From positions 1-64,000 of the forward strand of contig MWCD01000015.1 of assembly GCA_002069885.1 (NCBI GenBank): DNA of 64,000 bases. Direction: 5' to 3'. The position numbers were made by a program, and so were the translations under genes. Position 1 is the first letter of the stretch. Each line of letters begins with the position of its first letter. The notes beneath the pieces were generated by a model. The model was not told the origin of the DNA. It ran no database searches and saw nothing but the letters and a program-made list of their open reading frames with translations. Positions 17,876-26,432 of the stretch are shown one piece after another. The DNA is from a bacterium ADurb.Bin236 (GTDB lineage: Bacteria > UBP15 > UBA6099).

Positions 17876-18184
17876 TTATACGGCGGTTCTCATCAGCGTG
17901 TTGAACGCCTCGACCGCCCTGTCTCTTATCTCCAGCGTCAAGCTCATCGCTATGCTAGCCTTCTCAATCGCTATCATCACCTGATGGATATCTTCGACTT
18001 CGCCCAGCGCGAGTTTAAACGCCATCTCGTCGGCGTGCGTCATCATGTCGTTCGTCGTTCCGACCGCCCTCTGCAACATCTGCGCGAACGTCTCGTCCGT
18101 TTTCGCGGGCGTGTCCGTCTCGAACGGAAACGGGGAACTCGGCCTTACCGGCCCGATCGACTGTACCGGGTCTATCGTAGTCAT
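17876..18184 (-). CDS. fliE: Flagellar hook-basal body complex protein FliE
   Basis: 102 residues with the FliE signature in the C-terminal half: AFKLALGEVEDIHQVMIAIE, then KASIAMSLTLEIRDRAVEAF and NTLMRTAV. It joins the MS ring to the rod. Encoded between flgC and fliF. Confidence 0.95.
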   Translation of the reverse strand: MTTIDPVQSIGPVRPSSPFPFETDTPAKTDETFAQMLQRAVGTTNDMMTHADEMAFKLALGEVEDIHQVMIAIEKASIAMSLTLEIRDRAVEAFNTLMRTAV

Positions 18185-18248
18185 GTTCTAATCCTCGTTT
18201 TCCTCTAGTCGCCGCGCGGCTTGCGCGCGGCCCTTATGCCGCCCTGTT

Positions 18249-18713
18249 TCAGGCGTTGCCTATCGATATCGCTTTCATCGCCATCGCTTTGGCGGAATTT
18301 ATCGCCGTCACGTTCGCCTCGTACGCTCTTGACGCGGATATCATGTCCACCATTTCCTTGATGACGTCCACATTCGGATACGCCACATAGCCTTCGTTGT
18401 TCGCGTCCGGATGCCCCGGCTCATATCTGAGCCTCGGCGGCGCGGGATCCTTCATCAGTTCCAGCACCTTCACTCCCTCGCCGGGATTCTGCATCTCGGT
18501 TTTAATCTTCATCGGAAGAAAGGGGAACTTCCTGAAAGTCATGTCAGTCTTGGACGCGAACACCACCAGTTGCCTCTTGAACGGGCCGCCTTCGGGCGTG
18601 CGCGTCGTGTCCACATTCGCTATGTTCCCAGCGATGACGTCCATCCTCAATCTCTGCGCCGTCAGCCCCGATGCGCTCGCGTCTATTGATGTGAACATTC
18701 CGTTGTTCGTCAT
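18249..18713 (-). CDS. flgC: Flagellar basal-body rod protein FlgC
   Basis: 154 residues. The N-terminal rod motif (ASGLTAQRLRMDVIAGNIAN) and the C-terminal signature (VDVIKEMVDMISASRAYEAN) are both intact, with the FlgC-specific YEPGHPDANNEGYVAYPNV before it. It is a proximal rod subunit. Encoded 21 bp after flgB. Confidence 0.97.
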   Translation of the reverse strand: MTNNGMFTSIDASASGLTAQRLRMDVIAGNIANVDTTRTPEGGPFKRQLVVFASKTDMTFRKFPFLPMKIKTEMQNPGEGVKVLELMKDPAPPRLRYEPGHPDANNEGYVAYPNVDVIKEMVDMISASRAYEANVTAINSAKAMAMKAISIGNA

Positions 18714-18734
18714 GGCCTTTTCAACCTTTCTTCA

Positions 18735-19154
18735 TCATCTGCCGGAGATAGCTTTCTTTATCCCGGCCGTCTTTCTGTCCATCGCCTCGACAACAGCGTT
18801 GAAAAGCAATTGATTCTTCGCCAACTCCGCCATCTCGACATCGATGTCCACGTTGTTGTCGTCCGCCCTGCTGAAGGTGTCGTTCTGCCTCCAGATCGTC
18901 GGCTTCACCGAATCTATGCTTGTCGGAGGATTGATGGGGATATGTCTGCCGTCCGTCCTGAAACCGGCCAGCCTGCTCGGAGTTCTTTCTATCGCCGCTT
19001 TGAACGCGTCCTCGAAATTGACTTCCGATCTTTTGAAGTGCGGAGTGTCAACATTCGCTATGTTGTTCGAGATTACTTTCTGCCTGACGGACGCGGTGTC
19101 GAGAGCTTTCGTCATCGCCACCATCGGCATACTTTTAAACAATTTATCAAGCAC
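18735..19154 (-). CDS. flgB: Flagellar basal-body rod protein FlgB
   Basis: 139 residues. N-terminal motif RQKVISNNIANVDTPHFKRS and C-terminal DNNVDIDVEMAELAKNQLLF are typical. It is the first gene of the flagellar operon. GTG start at 19154, with GGAGG upstream. A strong sigma-70-type promoter lies at 19207-19235. Confidence 0.95.
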   Translation of the reverse strand: MLDKLFKSMPMVAMTKALDTASVRQKVISNNIANVDTPHFKRSEVNFEDAFKAAIERTPSRLAGFRTDGRHIPINPPTSIDSVKPTIWRQNDTFSRADDNNVDIDVEMAELAKNQLLFNAVVEAMDRKTAGIKKAISGR

Positions 19155-19206
19155 GCTCCGCCTCCGACAATATCAAAAATATAGCTTCGCTCCTAAAATC
19201 TTACTT

Positions 19207-19235
19207 AATCTATATTAAATATAGAATACTGTCAA
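19207..19235 (-). promoter_or_regulatory. Promoter of the flgB-flgE flagellar operon
   Basis: On the minus strand a perfect -35 TTGACA (19235-19230) is followed by a 17-nt AT-rich spacer and TAGATT (19212-19207). It lies 53 bp before the flgB start. The form is housekeeping sigma-70 rather than sigma-54 or sigma-28. Confidence 0.65.
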
Positions 19236-19286
19236 CATAAAATTCACATAAAAAGGGATGTGATTTTAAACACAACGGCTACCGCC

Positions 19287-19733
19287 TTATCCTTTCTTGT
19301 CGAAAAATTGCGGCGTCTCGTCTGTGGGTTTTTTCACGAATTTGTTGAAGATGTTCTGCGATTTTCTTACCAGTTCCAACGAATCCTTGCTTGCTTTCAT
19401 GTCCTTTTGTATAGCATCCATCATCAATCCCTGCACAACCGCCAACTCCTCCACAAGCGTTATAAGCGTTGGAAAAAGCTCCAGCGCCGCCCTTTTTTCG
19501 GCTTCTGACACCTTGCCGGACGGCTTGCCGTCAATGAAAGGAATTTGTGAAAAAATCGCCTTTACCCGATCAAATTCATCAACAAATTCTATTACATTTG
19601 CGGCGAAATCCGTTCCCGCCGCCCCGCTCTCGATTTTTTTCAGAGCCGGCAATGCCTTCGCCTGAAGAAGCTCCGCCGCGTGGATGCATTCCTCCAGCGA
19701 CTTCACCAAGGTTGTGTTTTCTTGTCTAGCCAT
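19287..19733 (-). CDS. Hypothetical helical protein upstream of the flagellar operon
   Basis: 148 residues, not recognised. It is predicted to be all-helical, Lys/Glu/Leu-rich and soluble (for example SLEECIHAAELLQAKALPAL, then ALELFPTLITLVEELAVVQG), with no signal peptide or membrane segment. That composition resembles small flagellar chaperones such as FlgN or FliT, but no family motif is seen. I place the start at ATG 19733 because a TATAAT box (19760-19755) falls inside the longer TTG-started frame. It lies between amiC and flgB in the same direction. Confidence 0.6.
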   Translation of the reverse strand: MARQENTTLVKSLEECIHAAELLQAKALPALKKIESGAAGTDFAANVIEFVDEFDRVKAIFSQIPFIDGKPSGKVSEAEKRAALELFPTLITLVEELAVVQGLMMDAIQKDMKASKDSLELVRKSQNIFNKFVKKPTDETPQFFDKKG

Positions 19734-19754
19734 TTTGGTCAATTCAACGGACAA

Positions 19755-19760
19755 ATTATA
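19755..19760 (-). promoter_or_regulatory. Candidate -10 box for the hypothetical gene 19287-19733
   Basis: The minus strand has a perfect TATAAT 22 bp before ATG 19733. A -35 match at 17-bp spacing is poor (TTTTAT), so the leader would be very short. Confidence 0.35.
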
Positions 19761-19797
19761 TACTAACAAAACGGCGAATAAAATAGTTTTTCAAAAG

Positions 19798-19843
19798 ATG
19801 AAAAAAGGCGGATTATTGAGTTTGCTTCAGATATTCGCCTTTG
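19798..19843 (-). terminator. Possible terminator after the amidase gene
   Basis: On the minus strand AAAGGCG (19843-19837, inside the last codons of the amidase) pairs with CGCCTTT (19810-19804), followed by T residues. The loop is long (26 nt), so the call is tentative. Confidence 0.4.
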
Positions 19844-21435
19844 ACGTTAGGCATGGAGGCTGGCTGGGACTTCACAACCCCTCTGGCGGGAACGGCGCGG
19901 TTTTCGCTCAGATGGTCATCCATCTCATGCGTCAGACCTTCCTCTCGCAATTCCCACTGTTCTAGAAATTCGCGCAACAACTCTGCTTGTCCGGCAGGCG
20001 CTTTGCCGGATTTCGGCTCAACAAGAACATTTCCGGCGGCAGTGTAAAATATCTCGTCGGGAGCGCGCGTCGCAACCGCCGGCGCTCCGCGCCCCTTATG
20101 CGCGACCATCTGCGGAGACAGTTCGAGGGCAGCCAGCATCGCGCCGCGCCCGCCTAGCTGCTTTTCGATTCCGTTGTACAAGCCTCTCGCCGCGTTCTCC
20201 CTAAAAATATCGTCCTTCAATAACTCGAAATCGCTGTGGTGCGTCATGAAGCCCAGTTCGGCAATAATCGCTTTAGCTTTTGTATTTCTCAATACGGCGA
20301 GTTTCTTTCTCTCAACCGTTCCAAGTCCGCCGCAGCCTAGCGCGTTCTCCATTTCGTCGTAAACAGCCTTCGCAAAATCCTTAGTCGTGTCCGAATAATA
20401 AAGAGCCATCGCCCCTCTAACATGCTGCTTCTTTTCGTGATTGGGCAGAGCGTTTGCGTGAACGCTCAGAAACAATTCCGCTCCCGCTCTGTTCGATATC
20501 GCCGACCTCTCTTCCAGAGGGATGAAAATGTCGGTTTCGCGCGTCATCACGATTTTTGCGCCCGCTGCCGACAATATTTCCTTCAGTCTCATTGAAATGT
20601 CCAGAACTATGTCCTTTTCGTCCACGCCGTCGTACTGCGCGCCGGGGTCCTTTCCGCCGTGTCCGGGGTCGATTGTCACCACTCTGCCGTATACGGACGG
20701 CTGCATCACCCTGAGAATCAGCGCGTGGCCGCTCTTTTCTTTTTCTATCTTCACTTCGGCGGGCAGCAAGGTGTCTATAACCACGCGAGCCGCGTCCGTC
20801 ACCGCGTCCTTGCGCGAGATTCTCACCGCCTTAACAATCCCCTCGCCTACGATTTTCTCGACCGGCCCTGATGCCGGCGCGTAACCGGGGAAATCAAATA
20901 CATGCTTCGGCGGGTTGTCCGTCGACCATCTGGTGTGCGTGGCGTCTCTATTGAAATCGAATCTTAATTCGACACTGTCCTTGAGATTCTTTACGCTCAT
21001 TTCGGGGAAAGGAATTCCGCTGCCGGCGGAAGGCTCCTTTACGGTCGCCTTGCCGGTTGCGCTGTCCGTGGCGATATCTAGTTTCACGTAATGCTTGAGA
21101 TCGAAAACGACTCTCGCGATTTCGGGGTCCCTGCTGTTCTGCGCGATTCTTATGGTTTTTATATGTTCGGAATTCACATCTATGGTTTCGTTTAATTTTT
21201 CAAAGAAAGCTCCCTGCGCGTCGAGCACGAGGCGATCAGGATTCGACAGGTAGAACGCCTTGAACACGATGGGGCCGGAAAAAGAAAACTCCGCCGCCGC
21301 TCCTGATTGATTTTTCGTCAATGAAACTACGGGGCCGGACACGCTCGAAGCGTATACTCGGGAAGTTAGCGCGAGCGCTGAGAGAACCGCTATCAGCGCG
21401 GCTCGTTGGAACAGCCGTGTGGCGCTCGTTTTCAT
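19813..21435 (-). CDS. amiC: N-acetylmuramoyl-L-alanine amidase with AMIN domains (AmiC type)
   Basis: 540 residues. A signal peptide (about 1-30, ending SRVYA) is followed by AMIN-type beta domains (FKAFYLSNPDRLVLDAQGAF; ARVVFDLKHYVKLDI) that bind peptidoglycan. An Amidase_3 catalytic domain (about 255-430) has the zinc ligands in VTIDPGHGGKDPGAQYDG and FLSVHANALPN, with EERSAISNRAGAELF between and IIAELGFMTH near its end. A ~110-residue C-terminal extension is of unknown role. It splits septal or peripheral peptidoglycan in the periplasm. tmRNA lies 30 bp upstream. Confidence 0.92.
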   Translation of the reverse strand: MKTSATRLFQRAALIAVLSALALTSRVYASSVSGPVVSLTKNQSGAAAEFSFSGPIVFKAFYLSNPDRLVLDAQGAFFEKLNETIDVNSEHIKTIRIAQNSRDPEIARVVFDLKHYVKLDIATDSATGKATVKEPSAGSGIPFPEMSVKNLKDSVELRFDFNRDATHTRWSTDNPPKHVFDFPGYAPASGPVEKIVGEGIVKAVRISRKDAVTDAARVVIDTLLPAEVKIEKEKSGHALILRVMQPSVYGRVVTIDPGHGGKDPGAQYDGVDEKDIVLDISMRLKEILSAAGAKIVMTRETDIFIPLEERSAISNRAGAELFLSVHANALPNHEKKQHVRGAMALYYSDTTKDFAKAVYDEMENALGCGGLGTVERKKLAVLRNTKAKAIIAELGFMTHHSDFELLKDDIFRENAARGLYNGIEKQLGGRGAMLAALELSPQMVAHKGRGAPAVATRAPDEIFYTAAGNVLVEPKSGKAPAGQAELLREFLEQWELREEGLTHEMDDHLSENRAVPARGVVKSQPASMPNVKGEYLKQTQ

Positions 21436-21465
21436 ATTCGTCGCTCAGGGGGAGCGTGGGGTGTA

Positions 21466-21813
21466 TGGAGGCGGCGGGAATTGAACCCGCGTCCGAAGAA
21501 TCCAACCGGCCCGCGTCTACATGCTTAGTCCACTATTTGATCTCGGACCGCCAACCCCCTGTGGACCGGGTTTCGGCGTTCCACGTCCCGGAGTTTCTTT
21601 CGCGCCCTTACCGGGTATCGGAGCGCGGCATCCGATCGAGCGTCACCCGACCCGTACCTGACCGGCAAAAGTCCGGCGGATGTCGCGGAATTAAGCCGCG
21701 AGAGCTAGTTCGTTGTTTGCACTTAACTTGTGTTCCCGCCGTTTTTCGAGACTGCGGGGATCTCGGCATGCTGCAGATCGACTGTAAAAACCCCGTCGAG
21801 CCCTTACGCCCCC
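21466..21813 (-). ncRNA. ssrA: tmRNA (transfer-messenger RNA)
   Basis: About 348 nt. The 5' end GGGGGCGUAAGGGCUCGACGG and the 3' TTCGGACGCGGGTTCAATTC T-arm, ending GCCGCCTCCA, form the tRNA-like acceptor and T stem (GGGGGCG pairs with CGCCTCC, one G-U). The 3' CCA is not encoded. The tag frame is at 21720-21691: GCA AAC AAC GAA CTA GCT CTC GCG GCT TAA, giving ANNELALAA with the canonical ALAA degron end. It rescues stalled ribosomes together with SmpB, whose gene lies 32 bp upstream. Confidence 0.95.
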
Positions 21814-21845
21814 CTTTCTTTTTCTTCATTCCCCCTGAGCGAATG

Positions 21846-22322
21846 CTATTGCGAGCGAGTCCGCATTTTTACTTCGCGTCTCGCTTCTTTGTCCAACTCT
21901 CTTTTAATAATATCATCCTTTTTGTCATATTTTTTCTTGCTTTTCGCAAGTCCTATCTCAAGTTTAGCCCGATTTCCCTTAATATACATGTATAATGGCA
22001 AAATTGTCAGCCCTTTTCTCTGCACTCTCCCTACTATCGAATCAATTTCTCTCCTGTGCAAGAGCAGTTTCCTGTCCCTGAATGGGTCATGGTTGAAAAA
22101 TTCCCCGCTCTGCTTATATGGAGCTATCCGGGTCTGCGTCAGCCACGCCTCCCCCTCGATAATCTTAACATACCCTTCTTTCAGACTTACTCCGCCGTTT
22201 CTGGCGGATTTAATCTCCGAGCCTTTCAATACTAAACCGGCCTCGTACTTGTCGAGTATCTCGTAGTCGAAAAACGCTTTTTTGTTTTTCGCGATAATCT
22301 TCGTTTCCGCCTGTTTTGCCAT
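21846..22322 (-). CDS. smpB: SsrA-binding protein SmpB
   Basis: 158 residues. Hallmarks: NKKAFFDYEILDKYEAGLVL, GSEIKSARNGGVSLKEGYVK, then FFNHDPFRDRKLLLHRREID and a basic C-terminal tail (DKEARREVKMRTRSQ) that enters the mRNA channel. It forms the functional pair with tmRNA directly downstream. Confidence 0.97.
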   Translation of the reverse strand: MAKQAETKIIAKNKKAFFDYEILDKYEAGLVLKGSEIKSARNGGVSLKEGYVKIIEGEAWLTQTRIAPYKQSGEFFNHDPFRDRKLLLHRREIDSIVGRVQRKGLTILPLYMYIKGNRAKLEIGLAKSKKKYDKKDDIIKRELDKEARREVKMRTRSQ

Positions 22323-22330
22323 AAAGCCCG

Positions 22331-23647
22331 TTATCTGAGTTTCCTGTGCTTAAATTTTTTAGCGTGCGGCCCCATGTAGTCGTCCACAATCTGGCCCGAA
22401 CCACGAAGCAGATATTTGTAGATGACCAAGCCTTCCAGCCCGACCGGGCCGCGCGCGTGCGTCTTGTTCGTGCTTATTCCTATCTCGGCCCCTTTTCCGA
22501 ACCGGAATCCGTCCGAAAATCTTGTGGACGCGTTGAGGAACACGCAAGCGGAATCCACGTTTTTGAAGAAAAACTCCGCCGCTTTATTCGAACCCGTCAC
22601 TATGGAATCCGTGTGTTTCGAGCCGTGCTTGTTGATGTGCTCCACCGCCGCCTCGATTGAATCCACGACCTTCAATGAAACGATAAGGTCTAGGTATTCT
22701 GCGTCCCAGTCGGAAGGTTTCGCGGCCTTGAGTCCTTTCGCGAGCCGTCGGGACGCCGCGCAACCTCTGACTTCTACGTTGTGGTCCGCCAGAGCGCGGG
22801 CGAGTTGCGGCAGGAATCCCGCAGCTATGTCCTTGTGAACCAGAATCGTCTCCGCCGCGTTGCAGGCGGCAGGATACTGAGTCTTGGAGTCGATGGCTAT
22901 CGCCGTCGCCAGATTCCAGTCCGCCCCTTTGTCGATATAGACATGGCAGACGCCATCCGCGTGCCCTAGCACGGGAATGCGCGTGTTGTCCTGAATGTAC
23001 CTTACGAACTCATTGCTGCCGCGCGGAACGAGCAGGTCGATGTATTCGTCCATCGCGAGCACGCTTTTCACTTCGCGGCGCGTCTCTATCAACTGCGCCC
23101 AGCCCGCGGGGACTCCGGGAACCGCCTCTGCGGCGGCGCAGAGCGTGTCTTTAAGAACCCTGTTCGTCCTCGCGGCTTCGGAGCCTCCTTTGAGGATGAC
23201 CGCGTTGCCGGATTTCAAACAGAGGGCGGATATCTGAGGGACGACATCCGGGCGGGATTCGAAAATCGCTCCGATAACGCCTATCGGACACGAGACCTGT
23301 TCGAGGATGAGTCCGTCGTCCATTTCTATTTCCGATATCGCGCGGCCCACGGGGTCGGGCAGTTTCGCAACGCTCTCTACGCCTTCGGCCATGCCTTCGA
23401 TCTTGACATTGTCCACCATGAGGCGTTTCAGCATCGCCTGAGACAGTTTGCCTGAGGCTACCGCTCGGCGGGCGTCAGCCACATCCGCCGCGTTCGCTTT
23501 CAGAATCGCGTCCGCGTTCGCTCTCAAAGCCGCCGCCATCGCTTTGAGCGCCACCCTTTTCCGGCTGTCCTTGAGGTTGGCGAGTTCGAGCGCCGCCGCC
23601 CGCGCCGCCGCCGCCTTTTTCTTAAGCTCGTTGTCAGTTCCCGCCAT
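22331..23647 (-). CDS. proA: Gamma-glutamyl phosphate reductase ProA
   Basis: 438 residues from ATG 23647, preceded by a purine-rich GGGGGAAA. It reduces gamma-glutamyl phosphate to glutamate-5-semialdehyde in proline synthesis. The catalytic cysteine is in TQYPAACNAAETILVH; other family segments are CPIGVIGAIFESRPDVVPQI and LGHADGVCHVYIDKGADW. The gene ends eight bp before smpB begins, so proA, smpB and ssrA may be co-transcribed. Confidence 0.95.
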   Translation of the reverse strand: MAGTDNELKKKAAAARAAALELANLKDSRKRVALKAMAAALRANADAILKANAADVADARRAVASGKLSQAMLKRLMVDNVKIEGMAEGVESVAKLPDPVGRAISEIEMDDGLILEQVSCPIGVIGAIFESRPDVVPQISALCLKSGNAVILKGGSEAARTNRVLKDTLCAAAEAVPGVPAGWAQLIETRREVKSVLAMDEYIDLLVPRGSNEFVRYIQDNTRIPVLGHADGVCHVYIDKGADWNLATAIAIDSKTQYPAACNAAETILVHKDIAAGFLPQLARALADHNVEVRGCAASRRLAKGLKAAKPSDWDAEYLDLIVSLKVVDSIEAAVEHINKHGSKHTDSIVTGSNKAAEFFFKNVDSACVFLNASTRFSDGFRFGKGAEIGISTNKTHARGPVGLEGLVIYKYLLRGSGQIVDDYMGPHAKKFKHRKLR

Positions 23648-23780
23648 GTCCGTTTCCCCCGTCAACGTCAATTCCACGCCGGTTTCATGCGTCCAGCGCG
23701 CGCGATGCCCGCGCTTTGCGTATCTTTATATAATCGGTTATATCCGTGAAATATTCAATCGCCCCTGTTCTTAATTCGCG

Positions 23781-24890
23781 TTAGAACAGAGTCAGGTCGT
23801 CCCTGTGAATCACGTCGTCGGATATCTTGTGTCCGAGCATATTAAAAATATCGGACGATTGGCGTCCCATGATTTTTTTAATTTCCTCGGAGGAATAACT
23901 TGTCAGCCCTTTGGCGAAACACATGCCGGACTCGCCGCAGACCTGAACGCAGGCTCCCCGGTCGAATTTTTTCTTTACGGCAACAATGCCGCTCGGCAGC
24001 AGACTTTTGCCTTTCTTCTGAATCATCTCCCGCGCGCCATCGTTCACAACAATTCTGCCTTCGGGCAGACATCCGATCAGCCACTTCTTGCGCGCCGAAA
24101 GCGGGGTGGGCTGAGGGACGAAGGTAGTGCCGATTTTCTCGCCGTCGATCACTCGCGACATGACCGAGGGAGTCGAGCCGTCCGCGATAATCATCTTTAT
24201 GCCTGAGTCCATGCACATCTGGGCGGCCTCAAGCTTTGTGGCCATGCCGCCGGAGCCTCCTGAGCGCGGCCCGCGCGCTTTCAGGAAGAGTTCTTCCGTT
24301 ATTTCCGTCACTGTTTCCAGCAGGCGCGCGTCCTCGCACACCGCCGGGTCGTCGCTGCACAGCCCGCTGACGTCTGATAGGTTTATCAGCAGGTCGGCGT
24401 CCACTAGTATCGCCGTCATCGCCGCCAGCCGGTCATTGTCTCCAAACTTAATTTCCTCTATGGCGACAGTGTCGTTTTCATTGACAATCGGCAAAGCTCG
24501 AAGGGCCAGCAGCGCCCTCAGCGTGTTGCGCGCGTTAAGGTATTTCCGCCTGTCGTTTATCACGTCGGGAGTCAGGAGCGCCTGCGCGGCCACTATGCCG
24601 TGAGCCGAAAACAGCTCGCTGTATCTGGCAATGAGCATGCCCTGCCCGACCGCCGCCGCCGCCTGTTTCTGATTGATGCTTATATTTGCCGGGTCCAGAT
24701 TCAGCATCGGCGCGCCCGTCCTTATGGCTCCTGATGACACCACGACGATGTCCAGCCCGCGCTCATGCAGTCTGGCCGTCTCCTTCACGAAGTCCCTCAT
24801 GTGGGAGCCGTCTATCCTGCCGTCCGGCCCAGTGAGCGTGCGGCTGCCGATCTTTATCACTACTCGCTTCGGTTTTTTAATTTTCGACAT
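23781..24890 (-). CDS. proB: Glutamate 5-kinase ProB (with PUA domain)
   Basis: 369 residues: an amino-acid-kinase domain (VVIKIGSRTLTGPDGRIDGS, then VVVSSGAIRTGAPML and PIVNENDTVAIEEIKFGDND) and a C-terminal PUA domain (about 280-369). It phosphorylates glutamate for proline synthesis; proA follows. Its first 14 bases overlap the end of the obg gene, so translation is probably coupled. Confidence 0.95.
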   Translation of the reverse strand: MSKIKKPKRVVIKIGSRTLTGPDGRIDGSHMRDFVKETARLHERGLDIVVVSSGAIRTGAPMLNLDPANISINQKQAAAAVGQGMLIARYSELFSAHGIVAAQALLTPDVINDRRKYLNARNTLRALLALRALPIVNENDTVAIEEIKFGDNDRLAAMTAILVDADLLINLSDVSGLCSDDPAVCEDARLLETVTEITEELFLKARGPRSGGSGGMATKLEAAQMCMDSGIKMIIADGSTPSVMSRVIDGEKIGTTFVPQPTPLSARKKWLIGCLPEGRIVVNDGAREMIQKKGKSLLPSGIVAVKKKFDRGACVQVCGESGMCFAKGLTSYSSEEIKKIMGRQSSDIFNMLGHKISDDVIHRDDLTLF

Positions 24891-25851
24891 CTTCAGTCAG
24901 TCCTAAAGATTGCGATATCGCGGCTCTCAGGTCTTCAAGCCCTTCTCCCCGCGCCGCGTTTATTTCTATGTCTCGCGCCGCGCCTTCGGGAGGGCTTTCC
25001 GCGTCTCGCCTGTTATACACCACAAGCCGCTTCTTTTCCAGATATTCAGGGTCGTAAGCGGCAAGCTCTCGCAGCAGCGTTTCCACCTGAGCTTCCGGTT
25101 CCGGCGCTTCAGGGCGGAAATCTATCAGCAACACGATTAGCTCCACTCTTCGCAGATGCCGCAAAAAGAAGTTGCCCACTCCGCGCCCTTCGGACGAGCC
25201 GTCGGCTAGCGCGGGCATATCCAGCATTCTGAAGCTCGCGAACTCCCCTGCGCCGCAAACGCCTATGTACGGCTTCCTCGTCGTGAAGTCATATTCGCCG
25301 ACGGGAGTTCGGGAGCCTGTTAGAGCGCGGACGAGAGTGGATTTTCCCGCCCCCGGAAAACCAATGACGGCTGTTTCGGAGGGTATGCTGTATTCAAGAG
25401 AAAGAGCGCGCTCCTCGCTTTCGCCGCCCGGCTCGAATTCGAGCGGAACCCGGTTCTTGGGAGTCGCGAAATGCATATTGCCTCTGCCGCCGGAGCCGCC
25501 GGCTGAGACTATGATTTTGTCGCCGTTAGCCGCAAGGTCGGCTAAAAGTTCGCCTGTCTCGGCGTCCAGAACCGCGGTTCCGGCTGGAACGCGAACGATA
25601 AGGTCGGCGCCTGCGCGTCCGTATTTTCCCGATTTCCCGCCGGCCCCTCCGGAGGGCGCGCGAAAAACAGTTCCGGGTTTGATGTCTCTGAGGGAATTGA
25701 CTTTGTCGTGGGCCGCTATAATCACGTGACCGCCGCGCCCGCCGTCTCCGCCGTCCGGGCCGCCGCGCGGCACATATTTTTCTCTTCTGAAACTGGCGCT
25801 GCCGTCGCCGCCGCGACCGCCGCGCGCCCTGATGCTTACAGTGTCCCGCAT
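24877..25851 (-). CDS. obg: Obg/CgtA-family GTPase with altered G motifs
   Basis: 324 residues. The N-terminal Obg fold is typical (VSIRARGGRGGDGSASFRRE, GGDGGRGGHVI and SGGRGNMHFATPKNRVP). In the G domain, G1 (GFPGAGKST, 164-172) and switch I (DFTTRKPYIGV) are intact. G3, DxPG in the family, is DMPA (211-214), and G4, NKxD, reads NRRD (280-283). G5 (NAARGEGLEDL) looks normal. Obg assists 50S assembly and ppGpp signalling; the obg-proB-proA order is common, so this is probably the genome's Obg even though GTP hydrolysis or specificity may be changed. No C-terminal OCT domain is present. Confidence 0.85.
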   Translation of the reverse strand: MRDTVSIRARGGRGGDGSASFRREKYVPRGGPDGGDGGRGGHVIIAAHDKVNSLRDIKPGTVFRAPSGGAGGKSGKYGRAGADLIVRVPAGTAVLDAETGELLADLAANGDKIIVSAGGSGGRGNMHFATPKNRVPLEFEPGGESEERALSLEYSIPSETAVIGFPGAGKSTLVRALTGSRTPVGEYDFTTRKPYIGVCGAGEFASFRMLDMPALADGSSEGRGVGNFFLRHLRRVELIVLLIDFRPEAPEPEAQVETLLRELAAYDPEYLEKKRLVVYNRRDAESPPEGAARDIEINAARGEGLEDLRAAISQSLGLTEDVEN

Positions 25852-25900
25852 GTCCGACTTCCCATCCGGCGGGCTGTCGCTCGACCGGCGCCCATACTGC

Positions 25901-26194
25901 TCACGCGCCGATTTTGCGCCCTTCGCTCAACGCCTGCTTCACAGCTTCGGGGATGGAGCCGACTATGTCCGTGACACGCAACGCGTACTTGCCGTCTATC
26001 ACCATCACTTCGCCGCGCGCGACGAGCTTCTTGTTCACGAGAAAATCGATCCTGTCGCCTGTCGACGTGTCCAGCTCGATCACCGTCCCCGGCTTCATAT
26101 CGAGTATCTCTTTAAACAGCTTCTTCGTCCGCCCCAGCTCCACGCTGACGGTCATATCGACGTCTCTTATCAGTTCCAGATCTTTCTCCGACAC
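25901..26194 (-). CDS. fliN: Stand-alone FliN flagellar switch protein (SpoA domain)
   Basis: 97 residues from GTG 26194, chosen because GGAGGT lies seven bases upstream; longer frames have no such signal. It is a single SpoA domain: IRDVDMTVSVELGRTKKLFK, ILDMKPGTVIELDTSTGD, VNKKLVARGEVMVIDGKYA. This is canonical FliN, which builds the C-ring floor. It lies outside the main flagellar cluster, between obg and fdhD, and coexists with the longer FliY-like protein at 316-1320. Confidence 0.88.
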   Translation of the reverse strand: MSEKDLELIRDVDMTVSVELGRTKKLFKEILDMKPGTVIELDTSTGDRIDFLVNKKLVARGEVMVIDGKYALRVTDIVGSIPEAVKQALSEGRKIGA

Positions 26195-26432
26195 GAAACT
26201 ACCTCCGTCTTCAGCTTCATATCGCTTCTGATAGCTGTCAACGGAATTAACACTACCACATTTATAAAGGCAACGCAAGCGCCCCGGTTCATTCCGCGCG
26301 CCTGCGACCACCGCCGGTTGACCCGTTTCGACTCCCGGCTTTCATCCTAGACTGTTTTTGTTTACACTTAATGATATCCTGTGGTCCGGCTTCGCTGTTG
26401 CCGCGCCGCCTTTGCCCGAAAGGTTTTCTCTA

